In this document: piece by piece, positions 1 through 9,816 of the stretch
Numbering within the stretch: position 1 is the stretch's first letter
Layout: the number at the start of each line of letters is the position of its first letter
From: Paludisphaera soli
GTDB lineage: Bacteria > Planctomycetota > Planctomycetia > Isosphaerales > Isosphaeraceae
DNA: 64,000 nt
Reading direction: 5' to 3'
NCBI RefSeq assembly: GCF_011064595.1
Contig: NZ_JAALJI010000004.1
Location: forward strand, 1 to 64,000
Translations under genes and position numbers: made by a program
Notes under the pieces: generated by a model
What the model saw: only the letters and a program-made list of their open reading frames with translations
Told to the model about the DNA's origin: nothing
Databases searched by the model: none

Positions 1-1425
1 ACGACGGACGACGCCTGGCCCTCGCTGGCGATCCGCCAGACTCCGGCCGTGGAAGCCTTCCCGCTGGACGTGCTGCCGCCGCCCGCCCGACACCTCGCCG
101 AAGAGGCTTCGCGGTCGATCGGATGCCCGGTCGACTTCGCCGCCGGGGCGACCCTTGCCGTCGCCGCCGGGGCGATCGGTCGATCCGTCTCGCTGCTCTT
201 GAAGCCGGGGTACTTCGCGTCGTCGTCCCTGTTCGTGGCCGTCATCGGCAAGGCGTCGTCCGGCAAGTCCCCGGCAGTGGAGCACGCCGCGAAGCCCGTC
301 TACGCGATCGACCGCGACCTGACCATCGAGCACGCCGCCGCCGAGCTTCGGTGGAAGGCGGAGTGCGAGGCGTTGGGCCCGAAGCCGAAGGCGTCGGAAC
401 TGCCCCCGCGCCCGCGACCGCGAAGGATCGACCTGGACAACATGACGCTGGAAAAGCTGCCCGGCCTCCTGAGCGACAACCCGCGCGGCCTCCTGATGGT
501 CCGCGACGAGCTGTCCGCACTCATGGGATCGTTCGGCCAGTTCAAGGGGGGGCGCGGGACCGACAAGGAGGACATCCTGTCGGCATGGTCCGGCAAGCGG
601 ATCATCAAGGATCGCGTCGGCGACGACAACGGCGTCCCCCTACGCTCGCCCCACCCCTGCCTGTCGATCGTCGGCGGGACCGTCCCGGCCAACCTGCCGG
701 GGTTCATCGACCCGGCCCGGCCCGGAGACGGGTTCATCGAGCGGTTCCTTTTCTGCTGCCCCGACCCGTTCGACCTGCCGGAAGACGAGGACGAGGACGG
801 CGTGTCCGAGATCGCGACGGCCGATTGGTCCCTCTTGGTCGGACGCCTCTGGGATCGTCCGATGGACGGTGAGAATCCGCAGGTCGCCTACATGACGCCC
901 GACGCCAGGAAGGCCCGGAAGCGGCTGCGGAAGGTCCACGCCCGCGAGGTGAACGATCCCGGCTTCAACCCCTCGCTGGAAGCCGCGTGGGGGAAGCTGT
1001 CCGCCTACGCCGATCGGCTGGCCCTGGTTCTTGGACTCATGGAGCATGCGGGCGACCCGACCGCCGATCCGCTGGCCGTCCCCGACATCGCCGAACGCCA
1101 CGTCGAGGACGCCTGGCGACTCACGACCTACTTCAAGAGCCACGCGCGGCGGGTGCACGCCGGGAGCGACCCGACAGGGGCCGGACCCGAAGCCTCCCAG
1201 GTCAATGCGATCGTCGAATGGCTTCGCGACGGCCGCCGCGAGACGTTCACCGAACGCGACGTGAGACGGGCGCGGCCGTGGATCACGGCCGATTCGCTGG
1301 CCAAAGCCCTGGCCCATCTCGCCAAAGCGAACGCTATCCGCTCACAAGAGACCCCGAGAGGTCCCGCCGGCCCCGGCCGCCCGTCGTCCCCGGTCTACAG
1401 CGTGAATCCCGACCTGCTGGCTTGA
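1..1425 (+). CDS. DUF3987 primase/helicase-like protein (5' truncated by window edge)
   Basis: The reading frame is open from base 1. The 16 codons before the first possible GTG (position 49) continue a typical family sequence, so the true start lies upstream. The protein has a P-loop-like motif GKASSGKS about residue 68 counted from the GTG, and an acidic Walker B-like LLMVRDE about residue 150. Both are hallmarks of DUF3987 proteins found in phages and integrative elements, often next to primases and presumed to act in element DNA replication. The C-terminal 60 residues look like a winged-helix-type region (inference). It is followed after 108 bases by a primase gene in the same direction. 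Confidence 0.8.
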   Translation, partial: TTDDAWPSLAIRQTPAVEAFPLDVLPPPARHLAEEASRSIGCPVDFAAGATLAVAAGAIGRSVSLLLKPGYFASSSLFVAVIGKASSGKSPAVEHAAKPVYAIDRDLTIEHAAAELRWKAECEALGPKPKASELPPRPRPRRIDLDNMTLEKLPGLLSDNPRGLLMVRDELSALMGSFGQFKGGRGTDKEDILSAWSGKRIIKDRVGDDNGVPLRSPHPCLSIVGGTVPANLPGFIDPARPGDGFIERFLFCCPDPFDLPEDEDEDGVSEIATADWSLLVGRLWDRPMDGENPQVAYMTPDARKARKRLRKVHAREVNDPGFNPSLEAAWGKLSAYADRLALVLGLMEHAGDPTADPLAVPDIAERHVEDAWRLTTYFKSHARRVHAGSDPTGAGPEASQVNAIVEWLRDGRRETFTERDVRRARPWITADSLAKALAHLAKANAIRSQETPRGPAGPGRPSSPVYSVNPDLLA

Positions 1426-1504
1426 CGAAATTGACGCAATTGCCAAAACCCCTGTTCGGACCGCATGGGGCTGGGGTTTCGTCAATTCCGTCAATTGCGT
1501 CGAG
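1421..1504. repeat. Large imperfect inverted repeat between DUF3987 and primase genes
   Basis: Arm 1421-1452 and arm 1473-1504 are inverted copies matching at 27 of 32 positions, with a 20-base spacer. Each arm contains the words GACGAAATTGACG or close variants (TTGACG-AATTGACG), so the unit also looks iteron-like. The stop codon of the upstream gene lies inside the left arm. It could be a folded mRNA signal, a terminator-like hairpin or a protein-binding or replication site. Confidence 0.75.
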
Positions 1505-1533
1505 CGGTGGAACTTCAGAATGGAGGCGAATCC

Positions 1534-2703
1534 ATGCCTTCCCCGATCGTCGTCCGCACCCCGACTGAACGTCTCGAATGGGTCGCCATCAAAGACCGTG
1601 TCGACCTGGTGGCCCTGGCCGTCGACCTACTCGGGGAGCCGCCCGGCCGTAGGGGAGGGGGCCGCCTGTGGTGGTGCTGCCCGTTCCACGACGACCACAA
1701 CCCGTCGTTCGTCGTCGATCCCGGCCGGGGCCGCTGGAAGTGCTTCGGATGCGGCGAACATGGGGACGCTGCATCCCTGGCGATGAGGGTGGGGCGATCG
1801 AGCTTCCCCGAGGCCGTCCGGCGGGTGGCGGAGCTGTCCGGCCTGACGCCCTGGGAGTCGAGCCCCCGAGCCCCGACCGCCCCGAGGCCCGCCAAGGCCC
1901 CCGCGAGGCCCCCGGAGCGTCCGTCCGGCCTTCCCCCGGCCGACGCACTGGCGTTGGTGGAAGACGCCGCCGAACGCCTTTGGAGTCCCGAGGGGGCGCG
2001 GACCCTTTCCTACCTGCACGGTCGCGGCCTGGCCGTTGAGACGATTCGCGCGGCGCGCCTGGGGTTCGTCGCTACTGCCCGCATCCCCAAGAAAGACGGC
2101 GACCGATCCTATCGAGCCTCGGGAGTCTCGATCCCCTGGTATGACGGCGATCGGCTGGCCCTGGTCAAGATCCGCCAGCCCGAAGGGGCGAAGCCGAAGT
2201 ACGTCGAAGCCTACCGCGACCGACCGAGAATCTACCCCGGCCCCGAGGCGATCCAATCCGGCCGTCCGCTGATCGTGGTCGAAGGCGAATTCGACGCCAT
2301 CTTGATGGGCCAGCAACTCCACGACGCGGCCTCCGTGGTCACGCTGGGGAGCGCGTCGTCGCGGCCCGACCCGAGCATCCTTGAAGCGATGCTGGCCGCG
2401 CCGCGATGGTTCATCGCCACCGACGCCGACGACGCGGGGGACGGGGCCGCGACCGGCTGGCCGTCCCGAGCAGTGCGGGTTCGGCCCCCCGAGGGATGCA
2501 ACGATTGGGGCGACGTTCACGCGAGCGGATTCGGCCGCATTCGCTACCTGTGGGGGCGGCACCTGCCCTTGTCCGTCGCATGGGAGGAACTGTCCGGCTG
2601 GCGCTGGGGACCGGCCCCGATCGAGCCGACCGAGGAAAACGACGACGGACCCGACGCCTACGCCGTGGCCGAACGCCTGGCGATCCAGTCCGAGGCCCCT
2701 TGA
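1534..2703 (+). CDS. DnaG-type primase with CHC2 zinc finger and Toprim domain
   Basis: This 389-residue protein has an N-terminal CHC2 zinc-binding domain: CCPFH followed by CFGC about 25 residues later, roughly residues 45-75. A primase core follows, then a Toprim domain near residues 225-300 with LIVVEGEFDAI (catalytic Glu) and the acidic ATDADDAG motif. It lacks the long DnaB-binding tail of chromosomal DnaG, which is usual for mobile-element primases. The start is set at 1534 because GGAGG at 1522-1526 lies seven bases upstream; an earlier in-frame ATG at 1465 sits inside the inverted repeat. The role, making primers for element replication, is inferred from the family and neighbours. 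Confidence 0.85.
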   Translation: MPSPIVVRTPTERLEWVAIKDRVDLVALAVDLLGEPPGRRGGGRLWWCCPFHDDHNPSFVVDPGRGRWKCFGCGEHGDAASLAMRVGRSSFPEAVRRVAELSGLTPWESSPRAPTAPRPAKAPARPPERPSGLPPADALALVEDAAERLWSPEGARTLSYLHGRGLAVETIRAARLGFVATARIPKKDGDRSYRASGVSIPWYDGDRLALVKIRQPEGAKPKYVEAYRDRPRIYPGPEAIQSGRPLIVVEGEFDAILMGQQLHDAASVVTLGSASSRPDPSILEAMLAAPRWFIATDADDAGDGAATGWPSRAVRVRPPEGCNDWGDVHASGFGRIRYLWGRHLPLSVAWEELSGWRWGPAPIEPTEENDDGPDAYAVAERLAIQSEAP

Positions 2704-2732
2704 CGGACCGTGCGTGATTGATGGACAAGGAA

Positions 2733-2768
2733 GGGCGGGAAACGGGACCGCTGCGAACGGCCCCGCCC
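2733..2768 (+). other. GC-rich hairpin between primase and integrase genes
   Basis: A GGGCGG/CCGCCC outer stem encloses a second GGG-CCG/CGG-CCC stem. No clear T-tract follows, so it may attenuate or protect the transcript and not fully terminate it. It separates the replication genes from int. Confidence 0.35.
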
Positions 2769-2806
2769 CCTTGATTCGACCCTGGTACTAGCAGGAGACG
2801 AACCCG

Positions 2807-4201
<1,395 letters not shown>

Positions 4202-4227
4202 GTGTGGCAAGTGGGATTGATAGGAGC

Positions 4228-4256
4228 ATCATGACGGGTGAGGGCCCGTTTTGCAA
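4228..4256 (-). promoter_or_regulatory. Possible promoter of tRNA-Lys
   Basis: On the minus strand TTGCAA (4251-4256) and CATGAT (4228-4233) are spaced by 17 bases and lie about 27-55 bases upstream of the tRNA. Each box matches 4 of 6 consensus positions. Confidence 0.35.
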
Positions 4257-4337
4257 GGGGGTGGCGGCCGGGATTCCGGGAAATCGTCGGGCGGGGCGGC
4301 ATGGATGCGGCGAGTAGGATTTCGGCGGGCGGCGGGC

Positions 4338-4343
4338 TATAAT
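4338..4343 (+). promoter_or_regulatory. -10 box TATAAT upstream of the UvrB/C-motif gene
   Basis: A perfect TATAAT stands in otherwise GC-rich DNA, 53 bases before the next start codon. No good -35 box is seen at 17 bases. Confidence 0.4.
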
Positions 4344-4395
4344 TCCTTAGGGGCGGTTGCGGGGCGGACAGGGATGCGCTCGGGGGGGCAGGCGG

Positions 4396-5160
4396 ATGCG
4401 GAAGGATTTGGACGACGTCATCCAGGGGTGGCCCTACGATCCCGAGCCGGGCGAGGTCCTGGCTCGCGAGGTCCGCGCGCGGGACGGTCGCAACGTCTTG
4501 CAGATCCGGATCGAGCTGGGAGTGCTCCAGCTCGAGGTCGCCGGCCGGCCCGACGGCTCGCGGCCGCACGGGGCTTCGACCTACCTGGACTATCTCCGCT
4601 ATCACGCCTCCAGCAAGGGGACCGACCAGGGGCCGAACTGGACGATGTCGCAGCACCATTGCGTCGAGGCCGACCGCGAGTTCGTGCAGTTCTACCACCG
4701 CCGGATGGCCTGGCTCTCGCTCCGCCGCTACGAGCTGGCGATCCGCGACTCCGACCACACCCTGTCGCTGATGGACTTCGTGCGTCGGCACGGCTCGGAC
4801 GAAGATTACATCGCCTCGCACGAGCAGTTCCGGGGCCTCGTGCAGTTCCACCGGGCCCAGGCCCTGGCGGCGATGTCGCTGGAGCGGAGGCGGCCGGAGG
4901 AGGCGATCGACGCCCTCCGCGACGGCGTCGAACGGCTGCTGGCCCATCAGCGGTCGTGGTGGGAAGAGCGCGACGCGACCGACTCGCCGAACCCATCGCT
5001 GATCGAGCAGCTCCGGCTCAACGAGCAGGAGATCCGCCGCAACTTCGCGGTCGAGAAGACCCTGCGCGAGCAGCTCGACGAGGCCGTGGCGCGCGAGGAT
5101 TACGAGCTGGCGGCCCGCATCCGCGACCAGATCCGCGCCCAGGCCAAGTCCCTCCGCTGA
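4396..5160 (+). CDS. UvrB/UvrC motif-containing protein
   Basis: The 254-residue soluble protein ends in a UvrB/UvrC motif (about residues 215-250: a LREQLDEAVAREDYELAARI helix pair). This is the coiled coil by which UvrB and UvrC, and also Clp/McsA-type proteins, bind partners. The rest is not a nuclease or helicase. It looks like a mostly helical domain with a conserved-looking stretch around HHCVEADREF and repeat-like helices in the middle. The start was moved to 4396, giving MRKDLDDV, because the upstream codons are unlikely coding; the ribosome site is weak. The function is unknown; stress or protein-quality-control adaptor roles are possible by analogy only. Confidence 0.75.
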   Translation: MRKDLDDVIQGWPYDPEPGEVLAREVRARDGRNVLQIRIELGVLQLEVAGRPDGSRPHGASTYLDYLRYHASSKGTDQGPNWTMSQHHCVEADREFVQFYHRRMAWLSLRRYELAIRDSDHTLSLMDFVRRHGSDEDYIASHEQFRGLVQFHRAQALAAMSLERRRPEEAIDALRDGVERLLAHQRSWWEERDATDSPNPSLIEQLRLNEQEIRRNFAVEKTLREQLDEAVAREDYELAARIRDQIRAQAKSLR

Positions 5161-5191
5161 GAGGGAAAGGGCGTGGCGGCGGCCCTCGGCG

Positions 5192-6085
5192 TCAGTGCGA
5201 GGGCCGCGACCAGTCGACGCGGTGGGCGGGGAAGACCGGGCCTTCGACGCAGACCCGGCGGAGGTCGGGGCGGCCGTCGTCCTGGAGGATCGGGGTGACG
5301 CAGCTGAAGCAGGCCCCGAAGCCGCAGGCCATGTGGTTCTCCAGCGAGACGTCGCAGGGGATATCGTGGGCCTGGGCCAGCCTGGCGACGGCCGCGAGCA
5401 TCGGCGGCGGGCCGCAGGCGACCACTTTCGCGGGCCGCTCGCCGGCCTGGATGCGATCCGCCAGCAGCTGGGTGACGAAGCCGAGGCGGCCGGCGGAGCC
5501 GTCGTCGGTGGCGATCTCGACGCCGATCCCGGCCCGCTCGAAGTCCTCGACCCCCGCCAGCAGCCCGGCCGATCGCACGCCGTAGAGGAGCGTGGCGGAG
5601 TCGACCGGCGTCTCGCTTTCAGGCTTCGGCCGATCGCCGTAGGACGCGCGGCCGAGCCAGTCCCGGCCCAGGGCCAGGAACGGCGTCTGGCCGATGCCGC
5701 CGGCGATGAAGAGGGCCGAGCCGGAGCCTGGGGAGGGGCCGAAGCCGTTCCCCAGCGGGCCCCAGACGGCGACCCGATCGCCGGGCTTGCGCCGCGAGAG
5801 CGCGGCGGTCCCCCGACCGATGACGAGGTAGACGACGTCGAACGAGACCGGCTCGCCCGACTCGTCGCGCTGGACCTCATAGAGGGCGAACGGCCGGCCG
5901 AGCAGGGGGTCGTCGGTCCCCTCGGCGGCACCCCGAACCATGACGAACTGGCCGGGGAGGATCCGCCGGGCGATCTCGGGATCGCCCAGGCGGAGGCGGA
6001 ACGTGTCCCGCGCGACCTCCCGATTCTCCAGGACGGTCGCGGCGGGACGCATCAGGGCTCGGCTGGGGCAGCTGGCGTCGCTCAT
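5192..6085 (-). CDS. pyrK: Dihydroorotate dehydrogenase electron transfer subunit (PyrK family)
   Basis: The 297-residue FAD/iron-sulfur reductase has a flavin-binding barrel with GRPFALY (63-69), a nucleotide-binding domain with AGGIGQTP (128-135) and CGPPPM (224-229), and a C-terminal [2Fe-2S] cluster ligated by C254, C259, C262 and C279. These match PyrK, which passes electrons from dihydroorotate oxidation by PyrD-B to NAD+ in pyrimidine synthesis. No pyrD is adjacent, so another electron partner remains possible. The start codon overlaps the stop of the upstream rluB-like gene by four bases (ATGA), suggesting translational coupling. Confidence 0.85.
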   Translation of the reverse strand: MSDASCPSRALMRPAATVLENREVARDTFRLRLGDPEIARRILPGQFVMVRGAAEGTDDPLLGRPFALYEVQRDESGEPVSFDVVYLVIGRGTAALSRRKPGDRVAVWGPLGNGFGPSPGSGSALFIAGGIGQTPFLALGRDWLGRASYGDRPKPESETPVDSATLLYGVRSAGLLAGVEDFERAGIGVEIATDDGSAGRLGFVTQLLADRIQAGERPAKVVACGPPPMLAAVARLAQAHDIPCDVSLENHMACGFGACFSCVTPILQDDGRPDLRRVCVEGPVFPAHRVDWSRPSH

Positions 6086-8046
6086 GCCTTGTCGCCCGGC
6101 CGCTTCCGCTTGACGCCCGCGGCCTTACGCAGGGGCCGACGCTTGGGCATGGGCCGCTTGGGGCCCTGCCCGGCGTCCGGCGCGTCGCTCGTCTCGCGAT
6201 AGACCTTGGAGTCCAGGCCGATGATCCGACGCCCCGTCGGCAGGGAGGCCGGCGGCGGTCCGGCCGGGCGTGGCGGCCGACCCGGACCGCCCTGGGGACG
6301 CGGGCCGGGGCCGCCGGGGGGGCGGCCCGATCCGGCCGGGCGGGGAGGCCGCTGCGACGGCGGGCCGCCTTCGGGACGGTAGCCCTGCGGACGCGACGGC
6401 GGGCCGCCTTCGGGACGATAGCCCTGCGGACGGGGCGGCGGGCCGCCCTCGGGGCGGTAGCCCTGGGGACGCGGCGGCGGGGCCCCTTCAGGGCGATACC
6501 CCTGGGGACGGTTTCCCTGCGGGCGCGGGCCCTGGGGACGGCCTCCGGGCGCTCCCTGGCGGGATCGGCCCGAGGGGCGCGAAGGCGGGCCCCCTTCGGG
6601 ACCTGCCTCGAAGTGGGAGCGAGGCGGGCGGACGCCGCTGGGCGAGCGGGCCGGCAGGGCCTCGCGGTTCGGCTCGGGACGGCCTTCAGGCCGGGGCCGG
6701 CGCTGGGAGGGGGGCGGGCCCAGGGCCTCGATGTCGATCTTGTGGCCGGCACCCCGGCCCTCGGCCGGGCGCGGGCCGGCGGGCGGTCGGTTCTGGCCGT
6801 AGGCCTGGCTCGGTCGGCCCTGGCCCGGTCGGTTCTGGCCGTAGCCCTGATTCGGGCGATTTTGGCCGTAGCCCTGGCTCGGTCGGTTCTGGCCGTACCC
6901 CTGATTCGGGCGATTCTGGCCGTAGCCCTGGTTGGGCCGGTTCTGGCCGTACCCCTGGGGCTTGCGGGGGGGGCGGGCGTCGTCCGCAAGGTCTCGCGGG
7001 GGGGAGATGGCGATGCCGGAGGCGACCTTGCGGAGCATGTCGACCTCGGTCCGCGAGAGCGCCCGGTGCTCGCCGACGGGGAGCCCCTTGAGGTTGATCG
7101 GGCCGATGGCGATGCGGGTCAGGATCATGACCTTGTGGCCGAACTTCGCGAGCATCCGGCGGATCTCGCGCTTCTTGCCCTCGGCCAGGACCAACTCCAG
7201 GATGGTGGCGTCGCCCTGGGAGCCGACGATCCGGCTCCGCTTGGCGCGGACCTTCCCTTCGGAGAGCCAGACGCCTTCGGTCAGCCGGGCGATGACGTCC
7301 GGTCCCGGGCTGCCGGCGACGACCGCGCGATAGACCTTCTCGACGCCGAACCGGGGGTGGGCGAGGCGGTTGGCGAGCTGACCGTCGTTGGTCAGGATCA
7401 TCAAGCCGGTGCTCTCCTCGTCGAGCCGGCCGACGGTGTAGACGCGCTCGGGGACCTCGGGGAGCAGGTCGACGACGCGGGGACGGCCGGAGGGGTCGTC
7501 GTTCGTGGAGACGTAGCCCTTGGGCTTGTTGACGGCGAAGTAGACGTGGCGTTCGGCCTTGAGCTTCTCGCCGTCGACCGCGATGACGGCCGAGCCGGGG
7601 TGGACGCGCGCGCCCAGCTCCTTGACGGTCTTGCCGTCGACCGTGACGCGGCCCTGGAGGATGTACTCCTCGCAGGCCCGCCGCGACCCCAACCCGGACT
7701 GGGCCAGGACCTTCTGGAGGCGTTCGCCCTTCTCGTTCTCGGGCCCGGCCTGGTCGACGGGCCGTCGTGGCCGGTGGGGGCCGGGGCCCTTGCGGTCGCC
7801 CTGGCCGAAACGCGGGCCCTGGCCCGGACCCTGCCCCTGGCCGGGACGCGCGGGCCTGCGGTCGCCGTAGTTCGATTGCGGGCCCTGGGACTGCCCGGGC
7901 CGGGGGGGATTGCCCCCGTTGGAGAACCGCTTCGAGCCCGCCCCGGAGAGGCTCCGCTGGGGCCCGCCGGGCGGCTTCGGTCCGCCCCCTTCCTTCCGCG
8001 CCGGACGGCCTTTTCCGCCTCCCTGATAGGATCTTCGCTCCGCCAT
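6082..8046 (-). CDS. rluB: RsuA/RluB-family pseudouridine synthase with long repetitive disordered tails
   Basis: The 654-residue protein has a Gly/Pro/Arg/Gln-rich N-terminal extension (1-105), an S4 RNA-binding domain (about 107-155) and a RsuA/RluB catalytic domain (about 165-350) with GRLDEESTGL, where D209 is the catalytic aspartate. A roughly 300-residue low-complexity tail follows. The tail carries QGYGQNRP repeated five times in tandem plus one diverged copy (about 364-420), and later a YRPEGGPP-(P/S)RPQG repeat. It should make pseudouridine in 23S rRNA; the site cannot be told. The start at 8046 is favoured by GAGGAG a few bases upstream. The usual family length is 240-300 residues, so the tails more than double it. 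It is cotranscribed with and overlaps pyrK. Confidence 0.88.
   Translation of the reverse strand: MAERRSYQGGGKGRPARKEGGGPKPPGGPQRSLSGAGSKRFSNGGNPPRPGQSQGPQSNYGDRRPARPGQGQGPGQGPRFGQGDRKGPGPHRPRRPVDQAGPENEKGERLQKVLAQSGLGSRRACEEYILQGRVTVDGKTVKELGARVHPGSAVIAVDGEKLKAERHVYFAVNKPKGYVSTNDDPSGRPRVVDLLPEVPERVYTVGRLDEESTGLMILTNDGQLANRLAHPRFGVEKVYRAVVAGSPGPDVIARLTEGVWLSEGKVRAKRSRIVGSQGDATILELVLAEGKKREIRRMLAKFGHKVMILTRIAIGPINLKGLPVGEHRALSRTEVDMLRKVASGIAISPPRDLADDARPPRKPQGYGQNRPNQGYGQNRPNQGYGQNRPSQGYGQNRPNQGYGQNRPGQGRPSQAYGQNRPPAGPRPAEGRGAGHKIDIEALGPPPSQRRPRPEGRPEPNREALPARSPSGVRPPRSHFEAGPEGGPPSRPSGRSRQGAPGGRPQGPRPQGNRPQGYRPEGAPPPRPQGYRPEGGPPPRPQGYRPEGGPPSRPQGYRPEGGPPSQRPPRPAGSGRPPGGPGPRPQGGPGRPPRPAGPPPASLPTGRRIIGLDSKVYRETSDAPDAGQGPKRPMPKRRPLRKAAGVKRKRPGDKA
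6360..6510 (-). repeat. In-gene tandem repeat coding YRPEGGPP-RPQG units
   Basis: Four near-identical units of about 39-42 bases in the 3' part of the rluB-like gene encode a Pro/Gly/Arg-rich repeat. Confidence 0.8.
6785..6955 (-). repeat. In-gene tandem repeat coding QGYGQNRP units
   Basis: About six 24-base units inside the rluB-like gene encode QGYGQNRP with small variants. The units drift at synonymous and near-synonymous positions, so this is a coding repeat and not CRISPR. Confidence 0.85.
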
Positions 8047-8753
8047 GGCCCACGCTCCTCGTCTTCTCAACTTGCACGGCAGCGAACGGGCCACCGGAAC
8101 CGATTCGACCGTCCGCCGAGGCTGCTCGCCCTCGGGACGGCTGGATAGTCCTTCATCTTACGATTTTCCGCCCCGCTTCCACCAGCGCAGGCGTGGGATT
8201 GGATACGACTTTCGGATCGCTTTCGTTCGCCCCGATCTCCGGCCGTCCCGATCGCTTCGGCTCCGCCGATCTCCTGCCCGACCGACGAGTTGCGACCCGG
8301 CGGCCGTCGCCGGGGACGTCTCTCGGACCGTCGTCGGCGGAAGCGGCGGCGAGGCCTCGAAAAGGCCCCGGGGATTGGGTTCGATCGCGCGGCTCTGGAA
8401 ACGAAGCCATTCGACGCAAGGCGTGTTTCCGGTTGGCTTTGAGTGGGAAAATCGGGGCCGGGGATTGGGTTCGTTCGGCGCTTTCGACGTGTTTTCGCGA
8501 CGTCCCGCACGCGATTCCACCAGGACGGCTCCCGGTCCGTGGCCGCCCCGACCGCACGATGAGGCCGGGCGGCGTGGGCCGTCGATTCGCGGCCGGCGTC
8601 CCGCATTCGCGCGACGGCCCATCTGTAACATAGGACCTGTCGCGCGAATCGAGCGGGAGGGCGTCGCTCCTGGAGCGACGGCGCCTGGAACCGGCGTCGG
8701 CCGCGCGGTAGCCTGCCGGTCGAGGTGGGGGCCTCGGGTCGGGAGGGCCGCGC
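8047..8753. other. 707-base intergenic region with dispersed-repeat sequence
   Basis: No convincing gene. It is the 5' region of the rluB-like gene on one side and of the deaminase on the other. The block 8375-8515 shares words with 54470-54650, for example ATTGGGTTCGTTCGGCGC followed by TTTCG and CCCGCAC. Confidence 0.5.
8375..8515. repeat. Dispersed AT-richer intergenic repeat, copy 1
   Basis: GATTGGGTTCGTTCGGCGC and a nearby TTGGCTTTGAG match the copy at 54470-54650. A second partial unit, GGGGATTGGGTTCG, stands just upstream. Confidence 0.5.
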
Positions 8754-9224
8754 ATGGATTTCATCGGGCGATTGATCGAGCTGGCCCGGGACAACGTCGA
8801 GGCGGGGGGGCGGCCGTTCGCCTGCCTGATCGTCCGCGACGGGGCGATCCTCGTCGAGGCGGTCAACCTCGTCGCCCAGACCCATGACCCGACCGCCCAC
8901 GCCGAGATCTGCGCGATCCGCGAGGCGTCGGCCCGGCTGGGCACGGAGGATTTTCGGGGCTGCGAGTTCTACATCCTCGCCCACCCCTGCCCGATGTGCC
9001 TGGCGGCCATGTACTACTGCGGGCCCGACCGCGTGACGTTCGTCGCCACCCGCGAGGACTACGCGCCGTTCTACGCCGACGACCGCCGCTACTTCACGCT
9101 CGCCAGCTTCTACGACGAGATCGCCAGGCCCTGGCCGGAGCGGCTCCTGCCCATGGTGCACGAGCCCGACGACGCGGCCCTCGACGTGTATCGACTCTGG
9201 CGCGAGAGGAACGCTTCAGGGTAG
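8754..9224 (+). CDS. Nucleoside/guanine deaminase (CDA-fold, zinc-dependent)
   Basis: The 156-residue protein has the zinc-binding HAE (H49, E51) and PCPMC (C79, C82) motifs of the cytidine deaminase-like fold. The overall pattern, with an early RPFACLIV strand and an alternating C-terminal aromatic helix, resembles guanine deaminase and nucleoside deaminases more than the tRNA adenosine deaminase TadA, but TadA-type activity cannot be excluded. The likely reaction is hydrolytic deamination of a purine or nucleoside in salvage. It stands alone, with a long untranslated region upstream. Confidence 0.85.
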   Translation: MDFIGRLIELARDNVEAGGRPFACLIVRDGAILVEAVNLVAQTHDPTAHAEICAIREASARLGTEDFRGCEFYILAHPCPMCLAAMYYCGPDRVTFVATREDYAPFYADDRRYFTLASFYDEIARPWPERLLPMVHEPDDAALDVYRLWRERNASG

Positions 9225-9504
9225 GTCCAGGCCCGATCCGCGAAGTGGACGACTGGGGAGGAGGTCGCGCGGTGTTTCGGTTCCCGGCTGTGGATCCCCG
9301 GCCGGGCGAGCGTCCCGATCGACGTGCGGTCCCGCCCGATCCGGGCGTCGACGGCGAGCCGGCCGCCGACGCCTTCGGCGCTGTGGAGAGGATCGCCGCG
9401 TCGATCGCGACCGGGACGGCCGCGGAAATCGGAGCCAGCCCGGCTCGCGGGCCGATCCTCGGGAGAGGGGAGGTGGGGGGGCGAGGCCGAGGCCGGGCCC
9501 GCGC

Positions 9505-9816
9505 TCAGTCGGCGAGGTCCTCGACGCGGTCCGGGACGCCCCGGTCGAGGGGGCCGAGGTGGAGGGCGACGCGGACGCTGCGGAGGCAGTCGGCGGCGAC
9601 CAGGAGGGGGCGGATGACGGCCAGGAGGGCCTCGGCGTCGGGGCCGTAGAAGTCCAGGGTGCCGGATTTCAGGTCGACGGCCAGCTCGTGGCCGTCGAAC
9701 TCGCCGACGTCGGCGGTCTCGACCTCGGCTTCCAGGAGATCTTCCAGCTCAAGCAAAGGGTCGAGGCTCTCGTCCGGGTACTCGAACTCGACGATGACGG
9801 CCTGTTGTTCTTCCAC
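9505..9816 (-). CDS. Small acidic protein of unknown function
   Basis: The 103-residue protein is rich in Glu and Asp, especially in its first half (EYPDESLDPLLELEDLLEAE). A purine-rich GGAAG lies about 8 bases before the start, and codon use matches its neighbours, with strong GC at third positions. No motif, signal peptide or membrane segment is seen. I do not recognise the family. Confidence 0.6.
   Translation of the reverse strand: MEEQQAVIVEFEYPDESLDPLLELEDLLEAEVETADVGEFDGHELAVDLKSGTLDFYGPDAEALLAVIRPLLVAADCLRSVRVALHLGPLDRGVPDRVEDLAD

Noticed and set aside
1465-1533. Earlier ATG at 1465 for the primase
   Set aside because: It lies inside the inverted repeat and lacks a ribosome site, while ATG 1534 has GGAGG at a good distance.
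6360-6955. Tandem repeats resembling a CRISPR array
   Set aside because: The units are head-to-tail codon-periodic repeats with no spacers, inside an open coding frame.
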